Positions 1 through 5,067 of a DNA stretch of 5,067 nucleotides are shown here, one piece after another. Under the pieces are notes generated by a model, which had not been told where the DNA came from, did not search any database, and was given only the letters and a program-made list of their open reading frames with translations. A program made the position numbers and the translations under genes. The stretch comes from Neorhizobium sp. UBA7851 (GTDB lineage: Bacteria; Pseudomonadota; Alphaproteobacteria; Rhizobiales; Rhizobiaceae). Every line of letters starts with the position of its first letter. The stretch's first letter is position 1. The stretch lies in NCBI GenBank assembly GCA_002500765.1, contig DLSX01000098.1, positions 1 through 5,067 on the forward strand, given 5' to 3'.

Positions 1-552
1 CATGATCTCGGCGGGATTGGCCGCCTTGTAGGCCGCGCCGGCCGGCAGGCCACCAATCCCCATCCAGAAGGCCGGCGCCACCACGCCGTCGGAAAAATTC
101 TCCGCCAGGCTTTCGATCGCCGCCCGGCAGACGGCAGCCTCGTCGAGCTGTTCGACATCGCGGCCGACAATTCTGGAGACGGCCGCCCGCCCCGCCGGCA
201 AGCCATGGTGCTTGAGCGAGGAAGCGACATCGCGCACATGCCGTTCGAGACTCTTCTGCGCCGGGAGGCTGGCGGCGACGAGAATGAGCAGGATCGGACC
301 CAGCGGGATAACAAGCAGCACATCCTGTATAACGGCGGAGACCAGAATGACGACCGCCATCAGAACGACGAGTGCCCGGATCCCCATGCGTTTTCGCGTG
401 GCAAAGTCATCCGTCTCGCGGTTCCATCGGGAATCGAGTTGCGATATCAGCCGGCCGATCCATGTCACGGGATGGCCGATCAGTTTGAACAGCCAGTCCG
501 GATAGCCGGTAAAGCGCTCCACGATCAGCGCGAGAAATGCGAGAAGGAACAT
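1..552 (-). CDS. cobD: Adenosylcobinamide-phosphate synthase CobD (CbiB family), 3' end missing
   Basis: Integral membrane enzyme of late cobalamin synthesis. It amidates adenosylcobyric acid with the aminopropanol (phosphate) linker to give adenosylcobinamide (phosphate). Only the first 184 residues are in the window; CbiB/CobD proteins are usually a little over 300 residues. Visible family marks are the N-terminal GYPDWLFKLIGHPVTWIG (residues 16-33), a long hydrophobic stretch at about 58-96 that would make one or two membrane helices, the GL-x-x-GR-type segment followed by SRIVGRD, and the conserved ESLAENFSDGVVAPAFW (147-163). The ATG at 552-550 is chosen because the family N-terminus begins there and no ATG, GTG or TTG occurs in frame for a long way upstream. 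No clear Shine-Dalgarno precedes it: the sequence upstream reads TTTGCCACAGCA. It diverges from cobC with 4 bases between start codons. CobD here is the Pseudomonas denitrificans name; the Salmonella protein called CobD corresponds to CobC. Confidence 0.95.
   Translation of the reverse strand, partial: MFLLAFLALIVERFTGYPDWLFKLIGHPVTWIGRLISQLDSRWNRETDDFATRKRMGIRALVVLMAVVILVSAVIQDVLLVIPLGPILLILVAASLPAQKSLERHVRDVASSLKHHGLPAGRAAVSRIVGRDVEQLDEAAVCRAAIESLAENFSDGVVAPAFWMGIGGLPAGAAYKAANPAEIM
543..548 (+). promoter_or_regulatory. Ribosome binding site of cobC, inside the first codons of cobD
   Basis: GAAGGA lies 8 bases before the GTG at 557 and decides the cobC start. The next in-frame ATG (569) would sit 20 bases away, which is too far. 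The site overlaps the antisense of cobD codons 2-4. Confidence 0.7.
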
Positions 553-556
553 TGCT

Positions 557-1576
557 GTGGCAAACCCAATGGATAAAAATGTCGTCGGCGATCCGATCCA
601 GCACGGCGGTAATCTGGCCAGGGCACGCGCGCTGTTTCCTCAGGCGCCCGAGCCATGGGTCGATCTTTCGACTGGTATCAATCCGCATTCCTACCCGCAT
701 TCGCCGATCCCCGGCAATGTTTTTGCACGCCTGCCGGAACCGGCGTCGCTCGACGAGTTGAAGACGATTGCGGCAAAGGCTTATGATGCGCCATCCGCAG
801 AGCATGTGGCCGCCGGACCGGGCACCCAGATCCTGCTGCCCATCGTCGCTTCTCTGATCCAGGGGCGGAAAGCTGCCATCCTGTCCCCCACCTATGCGGA
901 GCACGCGCGCGCGGCAAAGATGGCCGGGTTCGAGGTTACAGAAACCGATGATATCCAGCAGCTCGCGGCGGCCGATCTGGCGGTGATCGTCAACCCCAAC
1001 AATCCGACAGGCCGCATCGTATCGAAGACGGATCTTTTGTCGCTTGCCGAGACGATGCGTGCCAAAGGCGGGCTGCTTGTCGTGGACGAGGCCTTTTCGG
1101 ATGTGTCGGAGGCTAAAAGCGTTGCCGGGGTGGTCGAAAACGGCGGCCTTCTCGTCCTGCGTTCCTTCGGCAAGTTCTACGGGATGGCGGGTCTCAGGCT
1201 CGGCTTTGCCATCTCGCATCCTGATGTGGTGAAGCGGATCGAAGAGAGGCTCGGTCCCTGGGCCGTGTCCGGCCCGGCGCTGCATGTGGCAAGCGAGGCG
1301 CTTGCCGATGGCTGGTGGCAGGTAATGATGCGAAGGCGGCTGGAAGACGAAACGGCTCGTCTCGATGCGCTGCTTTCGGCGGCAGGCATTGCGATACAGG
1401 GAGGCACTTCGCTATTCCGCCTGATCCGGGATCCACGCGCCGAGGCACTTTACCGACATCTCGGCAGCCACGGTATCATCACACGTCGTTTCGACGAGCG
1501 TCCCGATGATCTCAGGATCGGTCTGCCGGGCAATGAGGATTGGGTGCGGCTGGAAGATGCGATGAAAAGCTTTTAG
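557..1576 (+). CDS. cobC: L-threonine-O-3-phosphate decarboxylase CobC (PLP-dependent)
   Basis: Class I/II fold PLP enzyme, related to histidinol-phosphate aminotransferase, that decarboxylates L-threonine 3-phosphate to (R)-1-aminopropan-2-yl phosphate, the linker between the corrin ring and the nucleotide loop of cobalamin. Its 339 residues match the family length. Visible marks are DLSTGINP (36-43), the phosphate-loop motif GPGTQ (87-91), NPNNPTG (146-152) with the pyridine-contacting Asn149, Asp177 in VVDEAF, the Schiff-base Lys206 in SFGKFYGMAGLRLG, and the C-terminal carboxylate-binding Arg320 in LRIGLPG. The start is GTG 557, supported by a well placed ribosome binding site; ATG 569 is the alternative and removes four residues. 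It diverges from cobD, its partner in the pathway, and its TAG overlaps the stop of the convergent peptidase gene. No B12 riboswitch is visible upstream, so control is either from a promoter inside cobD or not apparent. The name CobC also denotes an unrelated phosphatase in enterics; that is not meant here. Confidence 0.95.
   Translation: MANPMDKNVVGDPIQHGGNLARARALFPQAPEPWVDLSTGINPHSYPHSPIPGNVFARLPEPASLDELKTIAAKAYDAPSAEHVAAGPGTQILLPIVASLIQGRKAAILSPTYAEHARAAKMAGFEVTETDDIQQLAAADLAVIVNPNNPTGRIVSKTDLLSLAETMRAKGGLLVVDEAFSDVSEAKSVAGVVENGGLLVLRSFGKFYGMAGLRLGFAISHPDVVKRIEERLGPWAVSGPALHVASEALADGWWQVMMRRRLEDETARLDALLSAAGIAIQGGTSLFRLIRDPRAEALYRHLGSHGIITRRFDERPDDLRIGLPGNEDWVRLEDAMKSF
1565..1576. other. 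Convergent stop-codon overlap with a 10-bp perfect palindrome
   Basis: AAAAGCTTTT (1565-1574) is self-complementary and lies on the junction of two convergent genes. cobC ends with TAG at 1574-1576, and the peptidase gene ends with TAA read on the minus strand at 1575-1573, so the coding regions share 4 bases. The palindrome has no loop and no G+C-rich stem with U-tract, so it is not a convincing terminator. Transcripts from both sides must run into the opposite gene. Confidence 0.85.
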
Positions 1577-2568
1577 CCGGCAAATCGTTCTCGCCAGGCG
1601 CCTTGCGCATTGGCAACCGGCAGGGCGGTCGCTTCATAAACGCCGCGCGCCACCGAACGGGCCGTTACCAGCGTTGCGAGATGGCAGAGTTCGGCAAAGG
1701 CGGAGAGGTCGTGCATAGGTTTTCTGCCGGTTGAGGCGGAAAAGATCGTGTCGCCATCACCCGGCAGATGCGCCGGCAGCACGGCGCGGGCGAGCCCGTC
1801 ATGGGCCATGATCGACAGGCGATGTGCCTGTGCCTTGGTCAGCACGGCATCGGTCACGATCACGCCGATCGTCGTCGCGGTCAGCCTGACACCCTTGATG
1901 CGCATGGCCGTATCATTATCGGTGACGTGCTGCGGAAAGCCGATACCACCAAATTCACCGTCCCGTTCAAATGGAGCGGCCCAGAAATGTCGACCCTCGC
2001 CTAGCGTGGCGGAACCCATTGCGTTGACGGCGAGGGGGGCGGCGATCCTGTGTCCCGACGATGTGACGGCGCTGGCCGAGCCGATGCCGCCCTTGAAGGT
2101 CGCAGTCGTCGCGCCCGTTCCGGCACCCACCGTGCCAAGCGCGAAAGCGCCCTTTTCGGCGTTGCGAAAGGCATCATAGCCCATGTCGCGATAGGGGGAA
2201 TGCAGGCCCCAATCCTTGTCGCCCCCGTTCAACAGGTCCATCAGGATCGCTTGGGGCACGATCGGCACCTTGACCGTGCCGACTTCGAAACCCCGGCCGA
2301 TCTGGCGCAAGCCGGCCTGAACACCACCTGCCGCGTCCAGCCCGAAGGCCGAACCGCCGGAGAGAACGAAGGCATCCACCGCCTGGACCGTCATCGACGG
2401 GTCGAGAAGGGCTGTATCACGCCCGCCCGGCGCACCGCCCAGCACCGAGCCGGAGGCAATCGCCGGCTCGTCGAAAATGATTGCCGTGACGCCCGAACCG
2501 AGCCTGAGATCGGTGGCATGGCCAACGGCCACGCCGTCGATATCGGTCAAAAGGTTCAGAAGCGTCAC
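1573..2568 (-). CDS. P1 family (S58/DmpA-type) N-terminal-nucleophile aminopeptidase
   Basis: A self-processing hydrolase of the DmpA/BapA/P1 family. Characterised members cut N-terminal D-, L- or beta-amino acids from short peptides, amides or esters. From GTG 2568 the protein has 331 residues, typical of the shorter P1 members. The family start LLTDIDGVAVGHATD is at 6-20, followed by GGSAFGLDAAGG (71-82), the glycine-rich GAGTGATTATFKGGIGSAS (148-166), the nucleophile region TTIGVIVTDA (232-241), and the C-terminal motif GDTIFSASTG (272-281). By alignment with DmpA (cleavage before a Ser followed by nine residues ending in TDA), Thr232 should become the new N-terminus of the small subunit. 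The residue before it is Ala231, where related proteins, as I recall them, have Asn. No signal peptide is seen, so it is probably cytoplasmic. The ATG at 2628 would overlap the dehydrogenase by 50 bases and add 20 residues unlike the family, so GTG 2568 is preferred. It lies 10 bases after the dehydrogenase stop, which suggests translational coupling. The substrate is unknown. Confidence 0.9.
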   Translation of the reverse strand: MTLLNLLTDIDGVAVGHATDLRLGSGVTAIIFDEPAIASGSVLGGAPGGRDTALLDPSMTVQAVDAFVLSGGSAFGLDAAGGVQAGLRQIGRGFEVGTVKVPIVPQAILMDLLNGGDKDWGLHSPYRDMGYDAFRNAEKGAFALGTVGAGTGATTATFKGGIGSASAVTSSGHRIAAPLAVNAMGSATLGEGRHFWAAPFERDGEFGGIGFPQHVTDNDTAMRIKGVRLTATTIGVIVTDAVLTKAQAHRLSIMAHDGLARAVLPAHLPGDGDTIFSASTGRKPMHDLSAFAELCHLATLVTARSVARGVYEATALPVANAQGAWRERFAG

Positions 2569-2572
2569 GGTA

Positions 2573-2577
2573 TTCTC
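2573..2577 (-). promoter_or_regulatory. Weak ribosome binding site of the P1 peptidase gene
   Basis: GAGAA on the minus strand lies 4 bases before GTG 2568 and directly follows the TAA of the dehydrogenase (2581-2579). The weak match and short spacing fit re-initiation by ribosomes that have just finished the upstream gene. Confidence 0.4.
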
Positions 2578-2578
2578 G

Positions 2579-4120
2579 TTACTCGATGTCGAACTTGACG
2601 CCCTGCGCCAGCGGCAGGGTACGGCCATAGTTCAGCGTGTTGGTGGCGCGGCGCATATAGGCACGCCAGGCATCCGAACCGGATTCGCGACCGCCGCCGG
2701 TTTCCTTCTCGCCGCCGAATGCCCCGCCGATCTCGGCGCCGGAGGGGCCGATATTGACGTTGGCGATGCCGCAATCCGAGCCACGGGCAGACACGAAGGT
2801 TTCCGCCTCGCGCATGTCGTTGGTGAAGATCGACGACGACAGGCCCTGCGGCACGTCGTTATGCAGGGCAAGCGCTTCGTCGAAGGTCGAATATTTCATC
2901 ACATAAAGGATCGGTGCGAAGGTTTCTTCCTTCACGGTATCGGTCTGGCTTGGCATTTCGACGATTGCCGGACGGACGTAATAGGCGTCAGACGCTTCCG
3001 CATCCAGCACGCGCTCGCCGCCGACCACCTTGCCACCGGCGGCCTTGGAGGCTTCCAGTGCTGCCTGCATCTTGTCGAAAGCTTGGCGGTCGATCAACGG
3101 GCCGACGAGATTGCCATCGGTGAGCGGCGAGCCGATCGTCACCGACTGATAGGCCTTAGCGAGGCGCGGCACGAGCGCATCATAAACGCTGTCATGAACG
3201 AAAAGGCGGCGCAGCGTCGTGCAGCGCTGGCCGGCCGTACCCATGGCGGCGAAGGCCACACCGCGCAAAGTCAGGTCGAGATCGGCCGTCGGGGTGACGA
3301 TCGCGGCATTGTTGCCGCCGAGTTCGAGGATCGAGCGGGCAAAACGCTGTGCCAGCTTCGGGCCGACTTCGCGGCCCATGCGGGTCGAGCCGGTGGCCGA
3401 AACCAGCGGCACTTTCTCGTGGTCGACCAGAGCTTCGCCTATCTCGCGGCCGCCGATCAGCAGCGTCGAGAGGTTTTTCGGTGCAGTGCCGCCATTGGCG
3501 ATGTAACGGGCCAGCGCCTTGTCAAAGATCGCCTGGGTGGCAAGCGCCGTCAGCGGGGTCTTTTCCGATGGTTTCCAGACGGTTGAATTGCCGCAGACGA
3601 TGGCGAGCGCTGCGTTCCACGACCAGACGGCGACCGGGAAGTTGAAGGCGGAAATGATGCCGATTGCGCCGAGCGGATGCCAGGTTTCCATCATCCGGTG
3701 TTCGGAACGTTCGGTTGCGATCGTGAGACCATAAAGCTGGCGGGACAGACCGACGGCAAAATCGCAGATGTCGATCATTTCCTGCACTTCGCCGAGGCCT
3801 TCGGAAGTCACCTTGCCGACTTCGATAGAAACGAGGCGGCCGAGCGCTGCCTTGCCCGCACGCAATTCTTCGCCGAGCAGACGGATCAGTTCGCCGCGCT
3901 TGGGGGCCGGTACGAGGCGCCATTCGAGGAAGGCTTCATGCGCTGCGTCGATCGCCTTCCTCGCACTCGCGACACTTACCTCCGGCAGCCTGCCGATCTC
4001 GGTGCCGGAAATCGGCGAACGAACGGCAAGCGTGCCGCCCTTGTACTTGTCGGAAGCAACACCAAGATCGGCGAAGATCTTGTCCACTTCGGCGGCGAGG
4101 TCGAGTTTGGCGAGCGTCAT
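2579..4120 (-). CDS. amaB: L-2-aminoadipate 6-semialdehyde / piperideine-6-carboxylate dehydrogenase (ALDH7 family)
   Basis: NAD(P)-dependent aldehyde dehydrogenase that oxidises 2-aminoadipate semialdehyde, in equilibrium with cyclic piperideine-6-carboxylate, to L-2-aminoadipate in lysine/pipecolate breakdown. It has 513 residues, the usual ALDH7 length. It shows Asn160 in SAFNFP, Lys183 in VWKPSEKTP, the nucleotide-binding GSTRMG (244-249), general-base Glu266 in LELGGNN, and nucleophile Cys300 in GTAGQRCTT. The C-terminal half reads like human antiquitin (ALDH7A1): SDCGIANVNI (448-457), SGAEIGGAFGGEKETGGG (460-477), ESGSDAWRAYMRR (479-491) and LPLAQGVKF (502-510). Residues that hold the aminoadipate part in antiquitin also appear kept: a Glu in EVQE (111-114) and the Arg just before the catalytic Cys (Arg299). 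The ATG at 4120 has GGAG 6 bases upstream. The neighbouring FAD oxidase fits the preceding step, as in the Pseudomonas putida amaA-amaB pair. The family assignment is very secure; the substrate follows from close family resemblance. Some annotations use the name pcd. Confidence 0.93.
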   Translation of the reverse strand: MTLAKLDLAAEVDKIFADLGVASDKYKGGTLAVRSPISGTEIGRLPEVSVASARKAIDAAHEAFLEWRLVPAPKRGELIRLLGEELRAGKAALGRLVSIEVGKVTSEGLGEVQEMIDICDFAVGLSRQLYGLTIATERSEHRMMETWHPLGAIGIISAFNFPVAVWSWNAALAIVCGNSTVWKPSEKTPLTALATQAIFDKALARYIANGGTAPKNLSTLLIGGREIGEALVDHEKVPLVSATGSTRMGREVGPKLAQRFARSILELGGNNAAIVTPTADLDLTLRGVAFAAMGTAGQRCTTLRRLFVHDSVYDALVPRLAKAYQSVTIGSPLTDGNLVGPLIDRQAFDKMQAALEASKAAGGKVVGGERVLDAEASDAYYVRPAIVEMPSQTDTVKEETFAPILYVMKYSTFDEALALHNDVPQGLSSSIFTNDMREAETFVSARGSDCGIANVNIGPSGAEIGGAFGGEKETGGGRESGSDAWRAYMRRATNTLNYGRTLPLAQGVKFDIE

Positions 4121-4126
4121 GTCGGT

Positions 4127-4130
4127 CTCC
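4127..4130 (-). promoter_or_regulatory. Ribosome binding site of the ALDH7 gene
   Basis: GGAG on the minus strand, 6 bases before ATG 4120. Its good placement supports that start and shows that the gene can be translated independently of the oxidase. Confidence 0.65.
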
Positions 4131-4150
4131 GAATGTCTGGCTTGGAGGGC

Positions 4151-4178
4151 AATCTACAAGTCGGCAGCGTTTTCGCAA
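4151..4178 (-). promoter_or_regulatory. Possible weak internal sigma-70-like promoter for the ALDH7 gene
   Basis: Read on the minus strand, TTGCGA (4178-4173) and TAGATT (4156-4151) are separated by 16 bases, and each matches 4 of 6 consensus positions. The -35-like hexamer falls in the loop of the inverted repeat at 4160-4190, which could then act as an operator. Such weak matches occur by chance, so this is only a candidate. Confidence 0.22.
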
Positions 4179-4190
4179 CACGCCACCGAC
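4160..4190 (-). other. Intercistronic 11-bp hairpin between oxidase and dehydrogenase
   Basis: On the minus strand the arms GTCGGTGGCGT (4190-4180) and ACGCTGCCGAC (4170-4160) flank the 9-base loop GTTGCGAAA. All 11 positions pair in the minus-strand RNA, two of them as adjacent U-G and G-U wobbles. In plus-strand RNA those two positions would be C-A and A-C mismatches. The stem begins 11 bases after the oxidase stop codon. No U-tract follows, so a rho-independent terminator is unlikely. It may protect the 3' end of the oxidase message, set the ratio of the two proteins, or reflect a DNA operator. Confidence 0.55.
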
Positions 4191-4201
4191 GCGGGGGGGT
4201 C

Positions 4202-5067
4202 TCAAAAACGTTCCGTGGCAAAATGCGCTATCTGTGCACCTGCCTCGTAATAGGCTTCCTTCATCGGGCGGAAGCTGGCTTCCTTCACTTCGGTCAAAGG
4301 TAATGGAAGATCCGCCTCGGCTATTTCGCCCAGGATATAGCGGGCAAGTACCCTGCCGAATGTCGAACCCGGCGAGATGCCACGGCCATTGTAGCCTGAG
4401 AAGCCGATCACATTGGTGCCGAACTTGTGGAAGCGGGGCAGCGCATTGTCGGTCATGCCGATCTTGCCATACCATTCGGACTCGAATTCGACCTCACCAA
4501 GCTGCGGGAACAAGCGTTTCAGCGAGCGGCGCGCCCAGGCCTTGTGAATGGTGGTTCCGGTGCCGCGCAAAGCGCCGACCGAGCCGAAAACAAGCCGGCC
4601 GGCCTGGTCCATGCGAAACGAGGACAGCACCTCCTTCGTATCCCAGCATCCTTCGCAATTGGGCAGGATCGAGCGGCGCAGATTGGCGGAAAGCGGTCTG
4701 GTCGCAAGGTTGAAATAAGGAAGGTGAACCTGTTCGCGCCGCACTTGCTCCCACGGGCCGGTCGAATAGGCGTCCGTCGCAACGATGATCCAATCTGCAG
4801 CGACTTCGCCCTCAGCCGTGCTGACGATCCGCTTGCCGTTTGCTTTGCGGGTGGAAATGACCGGGCTCCCGGTATGCAGTTTCGCGCCTGCCTTGACCGC
4901 GGCATGCGCCAGTCCGCGGGCATAGGCGAGTGGCTGCAGCGTGCCGGCGCGCATGTCGAGCAGCGATCCAGCATAGGCCCTGGTGCCGATCCGGCGTTCG
5001 GTCTCGGCGGCATCCAGCACGGTGACCGGCGCCCTGCGCTTCTGCCACTGGCGGGGACGTTCCTCCG
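4202..5067 (-). CDS. amaA: FAD-dependent amino acid oxidase (DAO fold), probable L-pipecolate oxidase, 5' end missing
   Basis: Flavoprotein of the glycine/D-amino-acid oxidase fold. Its likely role is to oxidise L-pipecolate to piperideine-6-carboxylate, the substrate of the adjacent ALDH7 enzyme. The reading frame is open to the right edge. About 287 residues are visible, with roughly 140 N-terminal ones, including the dinucleotide-binding GxGxxG, lying outside. Visible marks are the segment ending WIIVATDAYS (about 4763-4792), the substrate-domain stretch SSFRMDQAGRLVFGSVGA (about 4570-4623), MTDNALPRF (about 4426-4452), and the C-terminal flavin-contacting GYNGRGISPG (about 4367-4396). It ends in ERF with TGA at 4204-4202. 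A CEGC motif lies at 4646-4657. The flavin oxidase class is clear. The substrate is inferred from the partnership with ALDH7; a gamma-glutamylputrescine oxidase (PuuB-like) or another cyclic-imino-acid oxidase remains possible. An 81-base gap separates it from the dehydrogenase gene. The GTG at 5020-5018 is internal and not the start. Confidence 0.8.
   Translation of the reverse strand, partial: EERPRQWQKRRAPVTVLDAAETERRIGTRAYAGSLLDMRAGTLQPLAYARGLAHAAVKAGAKLHTGSPVISTRKANGKRIVSTAEGEVAADWIIVATDAYSTGPWEQVRREQVHLPYFNLATRPLSANLRRSILPNCEGCWDTKEVLSSFRMDQAGRLVFGSVGALRGTGTTIHKAWARRSLKRLFPQLGEVEFESEWYGKIGMTDNALPRFHKFGTNVIGFSGYNGRGISPGSTFGRVLARYILGEIAEADLPLPLTEVKEASFRPMKEAYYEAGAQIAHFATERF

Noticed and set aside
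491..509. AGCCAG...AGCCGG, slightly like the start of a cobalamin-riboswitch B12 box, upstream of cobC
   Set aside because: Only the first few bases fit and the remainder of the box is absent. The stretch encodes the conserved GYPDWLF region of CobD on the other strand, which explains it.
407..1285. A 292-codon open frame on the minus strand across cobC
   Set aside because: It is antisense to the well supported cobC, its translation resembles no family I recognise, and it is rich in Arg, Gly and His as expected for a shadow frame in GC-rich DNA.
1565..1600. A rho-independent terminator between cobC and the peptidase gene
   Set aside because: The palindrome AAAAGCTTTT has no loop and a mostly A/T stem, and no separate GC-rich stem with a U-run is seen on either strand nearby.
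2569..2628. Upstream ATG (2628) as start of the P1 peptidase
   Set aside because: It would overlap the ALDH7 gene by 50 bases and add 20 residues unlike the family N-terminus. GTG 2568 matches the usual start, just before LLNLLTDIDGV.
2477..3586. A 369-codon open frame on the plus strand across the peptidase start and the ALDH7 gene
   Set aside because: It lies opposite conserved ALDH7 sequence, including the catalytic Cys and Glu motifs. No ribosome binding site or recognisable domain supports it; biased third positions of the true gene keep the frame open.
4191..4201. A run of seven G (seven C in the sense strand) just after the oxidase stop, as a possible slippage site
   Set aside because: It lies downstream of the stop codon, outside both coding regions, so slippage there would not change either protein.
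3677..4303. A 208-codon plus-strand open frame spanning the ALDH7 N-terminus and the 81-base gap
   Set aside because: It is a shadow of the ALDH7 gene running into the intergenic hairpin and the oxidase end, with no domain-like sequence.

Overview
The window is GC-rich and almost entirely coding. It carries five genes, two of them cut by the window edges, and its only real intergenic gap is 81 bases. Gene content points to an alphaproteobacterium of the Rhizobiales (Rhizobium/Agrobacterium-like). The evidence is the aerobic-pathway pair cobD and cobC arranged head to head, and an antiquitin-type dehydrogenase beside a glycine-oxidase-like flavoprotein. The genus is an inference from gene style and base composition, not from a search.

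Left part (1-1576): cobD (minus strand, 3' end beyond base 1) and cobC (plus strand) diverge from start codons only 4 bases apart. Together they serve the aminopropanol-linker step of cobalamin synthesis. CobC makes (R)-1-aminopropan-2-yl phosphate from threonine phosphate, and the membrane protein CobD joins the linker to adenosylcobyrate.

Right part (1573-5067): three minus-strand genes read oxidase -> aldehyde dehydrogenase -> P1-family peptidase and probably form an operon. The FAD oxidase (5' end beyond base 5067) and the ALDH7-family dehydrogenase fit the AmaA/AmaB module of lysine catabolism. In that module L-pipecolate is oxidised to piperideine-6-carboxylate, which equilibrates with 2-aminoadipate semialdehyde and is oxidised to 2-aminoadipate. 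The dehydrogenase assignment is strong; the oxidase substrate is inferred from the partnership. The third gene, an N-terminal-nucleophile aminopeptidase of the DmpA/P1 type, starts 10 bases after the dehydrogenase stop. It is the least expected member of the cluster.

The cobC and peptidase genes converge and overlap by 4 bases at their stop codons, so no terminator fits between them. The oxidase-dehydrogenase gap holds an 11-bp hairpin that pairs completely only in the minus-strand RNA. I see no tRNA, rRNA, mobile element, CRISPR array or cobalamin riboswitch. No radically new system is evident. The points most worth a second look are the peptidase in the pipecolate operon, the intercistronic hairpin, the very tight gene boundaries, and an Ala-Thr in place of the usual Asn-Thr at the peptidase's predicted self-cleavage site.
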